DNA from: Dromaius novaehollandiae
Lineage: Eukaryota; Chordata; Aves; Casuariiformes; Dromaiidae
NCBI RefSeq assembly: GCF_036370855.1
Contig: NW_026991456.1
Location: 4,451,076-4,515,075, forward strand
Direction of reading: 5' to 3'
DNA: 64,000 bases
Each line of letters opens with the position of its first letter. Positions within the stretch are counted from its first letter, which is position 1. The notes under the pieces are model-generated. The model was given only the letters and a program-made list of their open reading frames with translations. It had not been told where the DNA came from and made no database searches. A program made the position numbers and the translations under genes. Of the stretch, positions 21,692-32,600 are shown in pieces.

Positions 21692-22431
21692 TGTTAAAGA
21701 ATAGCGAACTGAAACTGTGTAGAGGTAGCCGCTTAGCACAACTTCTGTAGAACTTGCTTAGCATGAGTAGCTAAATTTGCTGAAGCCTTAGGCCACACTT
21801 AGATAAAATAATGAACTTTTACTTAGTCCAGTAAGAAAAGGGCCTCAGAGCTGGTTCAAGCTGGGAAGATAAGGAAGGTACAAGCAGTCTGCATTCCTGT
21901 GTCTCACACTCCGAAAGGGAGGATGTCAAGGCTTTGAAATAAGACCAGTGCAGGGCATTAGGACCTTGAGGGGCAAAGCCTTAGCTCACTGCTGGGGCAG
22001 TGTTAATTGTTATGATTTGGAATCACCTCCTCCTCAGGACCTTGAGACACAACAGTAAGACTCAAGAAAAACAGAGGTACAACCGTCATCAGAGACCGCA
22101 AAAAAAAAAAAAAAAAAAAAAGGAGAAAAACAGCTTACCTCAGAATGATGATGAGACCCAATGAGGAGCAGGAGACCCCAGACCAAAAAAATTACTACTG
22201 GTCTAACTACCGCGTGAGGGGTGGGAAATGTAAGTTGAAAAAACTATAATTGCCCAGGATTTGTTTATGTTAGGGTCCCTCTTCGGAGGCACCCAGCTTG
22301 AGCTGTGGTTACTGCACGCGCATCATTAAAATTTAATTCTTTAATTTGTTTTGATTTGGCTCTGAAATTTTTCTGCGGGAACCTAGGGTCGAACCCTGTT
22401 ATAGTGGCCGACAAGCCTAATTTCCATAACA
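21692..22431 (+). mobile_element. Solo LTR with target-site duplication
   Basis: 740 bp starting TGTTAAAGAATAGC and ending TTTCCATAACA, matching the 3' LTR at 11129-11864. It is flanked by TCAAT on both sides (21687-21691 and 22432-22436); ATCAAT is shared if the last LTR base is counted with the flank. No internal sequence is present, so LTR-LTR recombination removed it. A run of about 20 A lies at 22098-22120, replacing sequence found in the other copy. Confidence 0.92.
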
Positions 22432-22436
22432 TCAAT

Positions 22437-24246
22437 TTCAGGAAGTCTCGATGGGTGCAACCCCCGGTTAGTTACCTGGCAATGGTATTTGGGGAAAGAG
22501 GAGGACAGTAGAGAGAAGAAAGGTTAAAGCCTCGTGGAATTAAGGCGCCCTCTCGTCGGTTACAACTTGGAGCAATTTTAGGAGGATTTAATTTCCTCCA
22601 GCAGCGTTAACATAGCTTTGCTGGTATCGGCAGACCACGGTGGAAATTACCGGGAGGGAGTCATGAACGGAGCTGGAACGAGGAGCGTGACGCCGCTTCC
22701 GCTGAACTGGGAGAAGCGGCCATAACGCCTCGTGCCCTCGGATTCCTGGGACGAGGCGAGCCTTTTTCAGTAACGCTTTCCACACCTGCTGACTCCCTGG
22801 GAGCACACCGTTAGAAAGCGGCGGTAAGGGAAAGTTGGGTGCCAGTAGCCCGATCCTTACGTCCCCTTTGGGGCCAGAACAAAAATTCTCCAGCTGTGAG
22901 AGACTGTTTAGCAGCGATCTGGGCTGTAACTGTCTTTGAGACTTTTACCCTTGATCACACAGAGGCAATGCAATCTCCTTAGTTCCCTCTAAAGTAGGAA
23001 TGACGGGGAAATGAAGAGACAGCAGAGTATCGTCTATCCAAGTGGCACAGCGGGCGCTAACCTTAATGAGCGGGGGCGGGGGGGTTGCTGTGCAAGTGCT
23101 ACAAGCAGTGGATCTTCTTGCGCGTGTCTGAATGGACGGAGGGGCAGGCACAGTTGTGCCAAAAATGCGGACGCAGAAGGTTTCTGAAAGATTAATCTCT
23201 AGCGGCTGCTTAGTCTAACTTACCTGTCACGGCAAGCCCGACTCATCATAGCTTCCAAACCCGGGGCTGGGGGAAGCGGTATTCGTGGCTCGCGTAGTCT
23301 CGTTTACCTTGCTCGTGTGCGCATTAGATCCGCTTTTGTGCTTACAGACAACTTTGGATTCTTACGCTTTTCTGCAGAGGTTTGATTTTTTTTTTCTTTT
23401 TTTTTTTCTTCTTTCTTTGTTCTGTACTTTTGCAGGGCGATGGATTTTACTCTGCCTCCATCAACAGGCGCTGGCTGGCAAAGTCGTCGTGTCCCAGTGG
23501 AGACTCTTAGGCAGGACAGGAGGAGTTCGGATCCGCAGCCTGCCAGAAGAACGTTGCCCGGGAGGGGTTGTTTGAGCTCTAGGCGCTGGTGCGTACGGCT
23601 TGTTCTGTCAGATGCGAAGAGGGTTTTTTTTTTTCGGTTGCAGAAATTTTAGCTTGGCTTTACACCCTGTAGCGGTAGTATTTTTTTGTATTTATAGACT
23701 GTGTTAATCCTAGGTGTTCGGAACGTCGGGGAACGACTATATGCTGCCGCGAAGAGCTACAGGCTACTGCCGCCCTCAGGCCTTTGTAAGTTGTCACGTG
23801 TCGAGAGCGGCCGGGAGAATCCAAATGCCAGTGGAAAGGTTCTCCGCCTGGTCCTGACGAGGAGCCTTCGGCCGTAGGAAGGTTGGCTGCATCCCTACCG
23901 GACTTGTGAATAATAAGCCGCGATTCAGGGACTGGCAAAGGAGGGGGGGAATAGCGACCGGTAGCCCGGTCACTATGGCGTTGCTGTTGCTGGCAGGGCC
24001 ACGAGGTCTGTGTGAAGCCTCACCTGCCTGTTTAGAGCTCTGTTTTGGTCTGTTTACCTGGAATAACCAGTGAGGCCTAAAACAGGAGTTTTCATGGCTA
24101 GATGGGTAAGCCGTGAGCCCACCTGTCTTTGCCTTGCTTTGCTGCTTAATGTCATAACGGCAACTTGGGACCGCAGAATAAAAACTGCTGCAGCGCTTCA
24201 TGGAGGAGCTGCGTTTGCCCAGGTTAGGGAGCCATCATTAAAGCTT
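22437..24246. other. Intergenic DNA, no gene recognised
   Basis: No domain-bearing frame or known repeat is seen. A T-rich polypyrimidine stretch at 23380-23420 followed by TTTTGCAG at about 23428-23435 looks like a 3' splice site, but no matching exon structure could be built. Confidence 0.4.
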
Positions 24247-24264
24247 GGGGGGGGGGGGGGGCGA
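24247..24264. repeat. Poly-G run
   Basis: About 16 consecutive G between AGCTT and CGAGAG. It is a candidate four-stranded structure and a likely site of sequencing length error. Confidence 0.85.
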
Positions 24265-24759
24265 GAGCTCTAAAACGAGCGTCTCCCAGTGACCTTGGTG
24301 GTTTGATTGATTTGCAGGATCCTGTTCTGAGGGCCGGCAGCTCGAAGAGGAGCAGCTCAGCCCGTTTTGTTGGTTTCGGTGATGCTGTTTTGAGGAAGCA
24401 CGTAAGTACAGAAGGGGTCTGGGAGGGTTTTCAAACAAGATGGGAAAGAGTAAGGAAGATTTGAGGGTGTGGAAAAACTAGGTGCCACGGGTACTGAAGT
24501 TGTTAAGGGTGTTTGAGGTTAAGCGTCTGAAAGGGGCTAATGTGCACGGAACAGTAAAATACCATGACCGAACGCAGGGTTCCTCCCCGGCCTGGGCCTG
24601 TGCGCGCGCCCTTGCTCTTGCAGACGCCCTGGAGCCACAGGGAAACGGGCAAGCGGGCCCACGAGCGGGCTTTGGGCACAGCAGCGTGCAGCGAGCTCTG
24701 CGGGCTCGGCAGGTGAGTGGGGTCGGAGCGTGGCGAGGGCTGTTGCGGGCTGTCTGGAT

Positions 24760-25600
24760 CTGGATCCATCCGGTTCCGCTCCCTGTCCCTCTGTCCAGCG
24801 CTCCATCCTTTCCTTTCTTTCCCCGTGGCTCTGTCCGGTGCCCCATCCCTTCGTTTAGCCACTCCTTCCTCTGCCCGGCTCCCCACCCCGCTTTTACTCT
24901 TTCCATCCTCTGTCTACTTCTCCATCCCTCTAACTGGCTCCCTATTGCTCTATCCGGCTCTTCATCGTCCTCTTCTTCTCCCTATCCCACTACCTGTCCG
25001 CTGTCCTTCTGTCCTGCTCCTCGTCCCTCTGCCGCTCTCTTCTGTCTCTCCATACTTCTCTTTGCCTTCCCAGCCCTCTGTCCACCCCTCCAGCCTTCTC
25101 TTTCTCTTTCCGTCCCTCTGTTCAGCTCCTCACCCATCCATTTGCCTCCCTCTCCCTCTTTTCCCCTGTTCTATCCCATCTCTCTATCTGAATTCCCCTC
25201 CCTCTTTTTCTCTCCCCACCTTTCTGGCCAGCTCTTCATCATTCCCATTCTCTTCCCATCGCTCTGACCGGCTCCCTGTCGTTCTCTTCCCATCCCCATT
25301 CCTCTGCCTGGTTCTCCCCCCTTCTCTTTTGCTTCCTGTCCCTCTGCCCACCTCTCCTTCCCTCCTCGCCCCTCTCTATTCTTCTGCCCACCTCCCCTTC
25401 CCTCTCTTTCTCTCTTCTGCTCCCTGGACCTCTGTGCAGCCCTCCCTCCATCTGTGTGGCCCTCTCTCCCTCTCTTTCTATTCCTTTGTCCAGCGCCCTG
25501 ACCCTGGGTCCAGGTCTCTATCCTTCTCTTTCTTTCTCCATCCCTCTGCCACGCTCTCTACCCCTCTTTTCTTCTGTTCTGCCCCCTGTCCCCGTGTCCA
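24760..25600. repeat. Degenerate pyrimidine-rich minisatellite
   Basis: An 840-bp stretch that is almost all C and T on the + strand. Motifs such as CCATCCCTCTGTCC, GGCTCCCYRTC and CTCTGCCCACCTCCCCTTCC recur at roughly 35-50 bp. The repeat is too diverged to give one period. A long open frame over it is low-complexity and not a gene. Confidence 0.7.
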
Positions 25601-28214
25601 GCTGGAGGTCTGTCATTGCTGTGTATTTGGGCTGGTGCGGCGGGTGCCGAGAGGCGGTTGGCGCTCAGCAGAGCTGGTGATTGGCAGCGCCCAGAGGGTG
25701 CCATCGATCGGCCTCGTTCGGGTCACGGACACCTCCGCGGTGACTCTGCCCGCGGAGGCGCGGGGCTGTGGGTGTGCAGCGGGGGAGCGCTAGTGAGCTA
25801 GAGATGCCATGGGGTGTGTAGTCGACAGCAAAGAGGCTCCCGGGAAAGGTGTCGCGGAGGCAGAGAGCAGCAGAGGCTCCGAGTCCTTGGGCGTTTGGAC
25901 AGGCGCTCGCAGTAGGGCGATCTGGAGCTGCTGCTGCTGTCTGTCCTGCTCGTCAGCGCGGTCTGCAGTCACTGCCTCTTGTCTGCCTGCACACAGCCAG
26001 GGCTGCCGCGTGGTGCAGCTTGACTCGAGATCGTGACGCTGGCATCGAGCCCACTTTTCTGTCAGGTCTGCCTTTATGCAAACTGGTGTCTTCCCTATGT
26101 CTACAGCTCGACCCGTTGTTGATTTAGTGCTTCCTGAGGGGCCATGCTGTTCTGTCAACACCCCCGCCCCCCTCTCCACTGTCGCTTCCTGATGAAGGAT
26201 GCTTTGAGCTTATCTTAGTAAGTGCAGTTGTTTACGTAGCTTCTGGCTCATTTCTTTCCTTGGAACTCCTTGCTCTTTGTTGTTCTGGTCCCTCCAAACA
26301 ATTACTGCTTCTAGTATTATTAATGCTGGGCCGTAAACCTTCCAGAGCTTCCTTCTTTGAAGTCCAGGAGTTCAAGGAGTTCCAGTATTGTTTGTACTTT
26401 AAGAGTAAAGGTCCTTCACAACTGATGTCTTAAGTATGCAACTGTCTTATCTGGGATTTTTGTTTTCGCAAGTTACTGTTTCTTTCAGGAGCCAGCTACA
26501 ACAGTAACTTTGCTATAGTAGAGAAATGGGGTTACGTGTGTATGAGCAACAGCGCCAGAGTACACAGCAAAACCCATCAGCTCTGTCTCTCTGGAGTTTG
26601 GAGGTTTTGGAGGCCTTAGTTTTATCCTGCCTTGGCTGGACAGTGCTTTCTGAGAGTGTCCGTCAGAGGCGGAGTTTCCCTGCGGAGGACCATCTAGCGA
26701 AGGCTGGAGGTGGCTGGGTGCCTGAGTGAGCCTGCCTGTGCGTGAGAGCCGCTCTGACATCTTTGCGATGAAATGGAGCCAGAGAGGGTGACTGAAGCAG
26801 CACGGAGGGTCGGTCACGACTGTGGGAACAATCACGGGCCTTGGACTAGGGAGCAGTTCTAGCAGGAGGGCCGTGCGGTTGCCCAGCCTCTTGGTAACTG
26901 CTCTGGCCTCTTTGCAGGTGCCGAAGCCCAGTCGGGCAGTCGAAGGAGCCTCGTTGCAGCTGGGAGCTCTGTGGAGATGCGCGGCCGGCCGTGGAGGATG
27001 AGCTCTGACTTGCAGCATGGACGCAGCTAAGTCCTGGGCCACATTGTATGCGAGCGGGGCTGGGAGGTGCAAGGCGGTTGTCCCCTAGGTGTGGTCACTG
27101 GCGCCGCTGGCCGTGGCCGTTTGCCCACGGAGCTGAGAGGACCAAACATACTAATTGCCTGACCTGGAGATGAATTAGTGCTTGCAGGGTTTCAGATAGG
27201 TTCAGTGCAAGTGCAGCTTAGTGCAGTCCCGTGGAGTGACGCTTGCACATGCTCACATTTGAATGGTGGCTAAAACCAAGCCTCTAAACAGCAACTGTAA
27301 CGCAATTCTGGTGTGTGTCTTCCTGTTCTGCTGTACTTCTGAAGGAAGGGAAAACTTAAGCTGTGGGCAGAACTCCTTGGCTTCTCTTGACTTTTCATGC
27401 TCGTGGGTGCTTTGGTGCTTGTTGCTTAAAGTTGAGGGTTTGGAATTTTTCACTTAAGGTTTATTGTTTAGTTTGTTGTTGAGGGTCTCTCACTCTGGAG
27501 TTACAGTTTATTCCTTTCTTTTGTGGGGCTCAGTCTTTATCAGTCAGCGTTTACAGTTTGCTCATGTAGTGATCAGGGTGCAGGATTTAAAATCCAACCT
27601 CATCCATAAATTTTAAAGCCTCGGCAACCACTGGGGTTCCAAGACTTGCAGTTTGTCACTTAGCGTTCAGGGCTTATGACTTGCTGAGAAATGAGAAGGG
27701 CTAAATCCTTAGATAATAAGCTGTAAGCCCTGAAGCCTAAGCAGCAGGCTGCAAACCCTCCTTTGGGCTTTGTAACCTTCCCCTATACCCAGCATTCAGC
27801 TTTGCGTGCTGACCTGAGCTCTGGATTTGATATGGCGCAGGCCGATCACACTGAGACTGGCAATGTGACAGGTGAGCTGAGAGCTGTGGAAGTGTCTTGC
27901 AGGGCTCTAGTCTGGGGTAGGGCAGAAGTGCAGACAGGCGAGATCAGGCATTTTCCTCTCATCTCTGAGATGAATCCTAGCCCTGAAGGAAAAAGCAGAG
28001 GAGTAGGCTGTCGGCTACTCGGACAGCTGCCACGTCAAGGGCAGCAGCAGGAGCTGACCCTTTCCGACGGATGGATGGACACTGGTGTGGTGATGACTCT
28101 TCAGGCATCACAGGTAAGGGGAAGCATGCTGACACTGAGCTCCATGGCAGACTCTCTTCCAGGTGTTGTTTCTGTGCAGTAAAACAATAAATAGTTGCCT
28201 TATTCTTTGCACTC
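25601..28214 (+). other. Possible transcribed region ending in a poly(A) signal
   Basis: The stretch holds several exon-like signals: an acceptor CTTTGCAG at about 26911-26918, a donor at 27870 after the coding-like ATGGCGCAGGCCGATCAC, and AATAAA at 28186-28191. A 139-codon frame (27763-28182) closes only four bases before that signal. No protein family is recognised. This could be the 3' part of a transcript starting at the CpG island near 18.9 kb, or an independent non-coding RNA. Confidence 0.3.
28186..28191 (+). terminator. Poly(A) signal AATAAA
   Basis: Canonical hexamer in the context AAAACAATAAATAGTTGCC, followed by a T/G-rich stretch, as expected for a cleavage site. It precedes the first satellite-like monomers. 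Confidence 0.45.
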
Positions 28215-29010
28215 ATGTCTGTGGTTCCTGCTGTCGGTTTGCCTGAAGATCTGTCTGGGGCTGGGAGCTGGTCCCTGAGTCCCTTGTACTTTGGAGTCCC
28301 TGCGCTTCCCAGGGAGCCAGGTGCTGTTCCCAGAGCTGCGGGGAATTTCCCTTGCGTTGCCTGGACCCCTGGGGCTCTTGGGGGTGTTTCCCATCATCGT
28401 GGGGGCAGCCAGAGCCCCTGCAGGGCTGCCTGAGGTCCCCAGACTGCTTCTGGATTTGCTTTCAGCACTCCACAGTGTCCCTTGTGTGTCTGGGGCCAGG
28501 GCCTATGTGCCTGGAGCTGGGAGATAATTTCTGGGAGGGATGAACCCTGTGACATGCCTTATGACCCCTCTGGTGTGCACCAAGGCCCTTCATTTGTATT
28601 TTGGTTTGTCCCAGAGCCCTGCATTTGCCCTCTGATGCCCTCAGGACCCCTCAATTCACATTTTGGGTTGCCCCTGAGCCCTCTGTGTGCCTTTCAGGCT
28701 GCCCCGGGGCCCCCTGTGTGTTTTGCAGCATGGCGCAGAGATCTCTGTTTAGCTTTTTCTCCTGCCCTGGAGTTTTCTGGGTGCTTCTCGGTATGCCCCA
28801 GGGCCCTCCTTTTGGTGCCCCCAGAGTCACTCTGCTCTGTCATTGCTTTTTTGCCTTTTTTTTTTTTTTTGACTTATGTTGCACCCAGAGCTCTCGATTT
28901 GTTCTCTTGTCCTCTGCATACTCCCCTTTCCTCTCTCTACACCCCAGGGCTCTCCCTTCAGCTTTCAGGAAGCTGCTGGCAGGAGAGTGGGGGTGCCTCT
29001 GCTGCCCTGG
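28215..29010. repeat. Diverged satellite-like monomers (outer left edge)
   Basis: Irregular repeats such as TTTGCCCTCTGATGCCCTCA, GGACCCCTC and GCCCCAGAGCCCT match the vocabulary of the diverged monomers at 31.2-32.8 kb and, more distantly, of the 162-bp satellite. No fixed period is kept. A pyrimidine run near 28845-28872 looks like a splice acceptor tract. Confidence 0.6.
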
Positions 29011-29149
29011 CAGCCCCAGCTGTCCCTGAAGGGGCTGATGGCCAGGCCCCCTGCCCAGTTCCTGCAGGACCACAGCTGCGGGCCCTGGGGCTGGGATGAA
29101 TGCCAGGGGGAGCTGGGTGGCAGGACGAGCCCCAGGTGGGGCTGAGGGC

Positions 29150-29769
29150 AAGGGCGGGCATGCGCTGGGGCTGCAGCCGCGTTTGGGGGAAGCTTGCATT
29201 GAGGCCGGACCTGGACAATGGAGCTGCCGCGGAGCACCGCCCACTGGGACCGGCCCGGCGGCCGCCCCGCAGAGGAGGTGAGCGGGGCCGGGGGAGGCGC
29301 GCTGCAGGCTGCGGGTCCCACATGTGCCGGGGGTCCTGGTGGCTGGGAGCGTCCCGGGCAGCGCAGCGCAACCGGGGCCAGGGATAGCAGTGGGGGCCGA
29401 GGACGTGGTGGGGAAGAGGGGTGCCCTGGGGCCACGGAGGCGGGGGGAGGAAGGGGGTGCGCCGGGGCTGTCGTGCAGTTTATTGCGCGGTCGGAGGAGC
29501 GCGAAGGGGGGGGTCTCCTGTGTCAGCTCGGGAGCGTGTCGGGGAGCGGGGGGGAGGAGGGATCGCAGCGGAAGCCCCAGGGAGGGTCGCGGGGGGTCGG
29601 GGGCAGTGTCGCAGCTGAGCCGGGGCCGGTCGCGGGGGTGGCGGGGGAGCCCCGGGCCGGTGCTGGGGATCGCGGGGCCGCGCTCGGGGCTCTGCAGCGG
29701 TTTCCGGGGGGAAGGGGAACGGGGGCGGGACGGAACGGAATCTCCACGGAGTCAAACCTCACCGAGCGC
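29150..29769 (+). promoter_or_regulatory. CpG island with a first-exon-like ATG
   Basis: Dense CpG with long G-rich runs. ATG at 29218 opens 20 codons (MELPRSTAHWDRPGGRPAEE) ending exactly at GAG|GTGAGC (29278), a strong donor in phase 0. No downstream exon can be assigned within the window, so the transcript may be non-coding or truncated. The island lies between two stretches of diverged satellite. Confidence 0.5.
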
Positions 29770-30555
29770 TGCGGCCCCCAGCATGCCGGGAGCAGCAGTC
29801 TTCCGGCACTGGGCTTCCGGGCGGCCATGTTGTTTTGTGCGGCATGCCGGGAGCGGTAGTCTTCCGGCACTGGGCTTCCGGGCGGCCATGTTGGTTTGCG
29901 CGGCATGCCGGGAGTGGTAGTCTTCTCAGACTGGGCTTCTGGGCAGCCATGTTGTGCCTCTCGAGGTGGGCGGGGGGGGGGGGCAGGTCTCTGCCAGCGG
30001 CGTTCCCACCAGCCAGCCGTGTTTTGCTCTGTGGCAGGCCAGGAGCTGTAGTTCCAGGTGCCGGTGCCTTCTCAGCCCTGCAGCAGTGGCCCGCTGGGTC
30101 TGTTCCTTACTGGACATGTGCCGCTCGCGCAAGAGTCCCCGTAGGTCACTGGACACAGTGGAATTTCCCTGTTTTTTCCTGGTACAGGGCAGGAAGCGTT
30201 TTCCATCTCTGGTGTGACCAGGCAGGCTTGTCCCCAGGGGCTGGGGCTGTCCCTCTTGGAAATGAGCAGGGCTGGGAGAGTAGGAGGGGTGCTGTGGGCT
30301 CCTGGGAGTTGTAGCTTTGCTCAGGATTGGGGCCAGTTATGCAGCAGCTGAGGAGTGGCGGTGCTGGGAGGGCGCAGTGCAGAGCTGTCCTGCTGTGCAG
30401 CACAAGGGAAAGTCCTCAAGGAAATGTGAACAGCACCGTTTCTGTCCAAGGACCCTAACACAGCCTGAGACACCCTGGAACAGCCACCCCACAGCAGCAC
30501 CAGGGACACCATGTCACTGCCTCCCGAGGGCACTGCGTTCAGCTACCTTTAACTG
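29770..30555. repeat. Duplicated GC-rich block, copy 2 (uninterrupted)
   Basis: Aligns with 16585-17875 but is continuous across the site where copy 1 carries a 567-bp insertion (here CTCTGGTGTGACCAGG, about 30208-30223). It adds the clean 61-bp repeats. GGAGTTGTAGCTTTGCTC near 30305 gives another ZNF143-like site on the reverse strand. Confidence 0.85.
29781..29960. repeat. 61-bp tandem repeat, three copies
   Basis: GCATGCCGGGAG recurs at 29781, 29842 and 29903, each followed by GTCTTCCGGCACTGGGCTTC or a close variant and GGCGGCCATGTTG. On the reverse strand each copy reads ACTAC-N4-TCCCGGCATGC (ZNF143-like) plus CAACATGGCCGCC (YY1-like). Copy 1 of the duplicated block at 16.6 kb has the same motifs in more diverged form. 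Confidence 0.85.
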
Positions 30556-31244
30556 TGTGGAAAGAGCCTGCAGGAAGGAGCCCTGGCCACAGGTACAGAG
30601 AATCCCCAGTTGCCCCTAAGCATCTGGAACTATATGCATTTTCTTTACAAAGATGCCATCTCTTTGATGCCTTGCTGCTTCTTCTGTGTTGCTCGGTGCC
30701 CAAGTCTACTATGTTCAGATCCACTTTTCTTGCTGCCCTCTGCTCTGTCTGAGCTGCTCGCCAGATCAAAAGGCGTGTGCACCTAAGAACTAGGCCAGGG
30801 TGTCCCTGCTGCCTGCTGTAGGACAAACAGGAGGGCAAATCGGGACAGGACATGAAAGTACATGTGGATGAGAAACAGCTGCTTTAGAGATCTAAGACGC
30901 AGGGGCAACTGAGAGGAGTGAAAGGAGCAGGGGAAAATGGTGATGAGGAAGGTGTGCTGTTAGAGGCAGTACAGTGCAGGAGAGAGGGGAAAACTTGCTC
31001 CTATGATGAAATAAAAACTGACCTTAAGAGAGATTTGCTTTTTGCTCTTCAGGTTATGAATAGGCATGACTTCCTGAGAACTGTTCTGAGCATGCGGTGT
31101 TGCAGGTCGCGACTGCCTGGGCAGCGATCCCCAACTTGTCTGCCGAGACTACGTGACAGCTGACAGCTGCCTGTGCAATGAAAGCAAAGGCCAACTTCTC
31201 AGAGGGAAGAGGCAGGCTCCAAGCAGGAGGATTATGGCAGGTGA
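30556..31244. other. Unassigned DNA between duplicated block and satellite edge
   Basis: No gene or repeat is recognised. Short frames at 30555-30752 and 30918-31163 show no motif. Confidence 0.35.
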
Positions 31245-32600
31245 GTTAATGCCCCAGAACCTTCAGTTTTTCTCCTTGTCCCCCCAGGACTCACCCACTT
31301 GCTCACTAGTTCTCTCAGGTCCAATCTATTTGCCTTTAGGTGTGCTCCAAGGCACTCTTTGTTCTCTTCTCCCTTCTGAAGTCTGTCTCTTTCTAGTTCC
31401 TACAAGATTACTCTGACATTTGGTGTTTGTGGGCCCTTTGGTAGCATCCAGACTCCTATGTTTGTCCTCTTGTCCTATTAAGTCCCCTCTCTTTTCCCTC
31501 TAGTCCCCTCAAAACCTCTCTGTTCGCCATTGGTGCATCCCAGAGCCTTTGCTTTTCCCTCTAGTCCTCTTGGGATGCCTCTGTTTGCCCTCTAAGCCCC
31601 TTAGGATCCATCTCACTGCCCTTTAGCCCCATCAGAACCCCTCTGATTGCCACACACACCCTTCAGGACACCTGGGTTTGCCTTGGGAGTACCTTGTGCT
31701 CCAGCACCCCCTAAATGCTCTCAAGTCCCACCACAGCTCCTGCTTGGGAGTTCTCCATTTCTCTCACATCCCTTTGTCCTCTTTGTTTGCTTCTTAGTGC
31801 ATACCGTATCCCTCCATTTCCTTTCGGTGTGCCTCACACCTTCTCAGTTACCCTCTACTCCCTTCAGAACCCCTGCATTTGTTTTCCTAAACTCCCCAGA
31901 ACCCTGTGTTCTATTGCGCTCCAGGGCTCTGTTTGCACCCTAGTCCCATCAGCACCCATCCTTTTCCATTTTGGTGTGCCCCAGTGCCCATTGTGTGCTA
32001 TCTGTTCCCCTCAGGACTCCCACATTTGCCCTCTAATCCCCACAGAATGCTTCCTTTGGCCTGTGGGCTCCCTAACAACCCCTCTCCCCACCCTGTGAGC
32101 CTTCGGTGTGCACCAGAGACAACCTTCTGATGTGCCATCCTACAACCCAATGTGTGCCCTCTAATCTTTTCGAGGCTCTTCCATTTTGCAATCTAGTTAA
32201 CTTAAAACTGATCCCAAAGTCTTCATTGTGACCTAGAGGCCTCTGTTTGATGTCTAGTCCCCTTAGGACTGCTCGAGTCCTCTCAGAAGCCCTCCATTCG
32301 ACTTCATTGTGCACCAGAGGCTCAATTGGGCATGTAGAGTCCTTAGGACCCCTCTAGTACCCTCAGAACCCCTCCTGTGGCCTTTGTAGTGCTCCCAGAG
32401 CCCTTTTTTGGTCCACCAGCTCTCGTAGGACTTCTCTAATTCCTTCAATATCCCTCTTTTGGCCTTCATTGTGCAGGAGCCTTCTGTTGTCCTTCTAGCT
32501 CTCCAAGGACCCCTCTAGTCCCATCAAGACCCCTCCTTTTGCCTTCGTTGTTCCCTATAGCATTTTTTTCCTTCCTTCTAGTCCCTTTACAACCCCCCTC
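31245..32600. repeat. Diverged satellite-like monomers (left flank)
   Basis: Irregular copies of CTAGTCCCCTTAGGACCCCT followed by TTTGCC and GCCCCAGAGC, with local spacings of about 31 bp and about 80 bp. They share the CTCTAGT, CCCCTC, CCCAGAG and CTTAGGACCC words of the 162-bp unit but are far more diverged from each other. Confidence 0.75.

Noticed and set aside
24717..25793. 358-codon + strand frame rich in Ser, Pro and Leu.
   Set aside because: It lies on a degenerate pyrimidine minisatellite; no domain, and the frame is open only because of the C/T composition.
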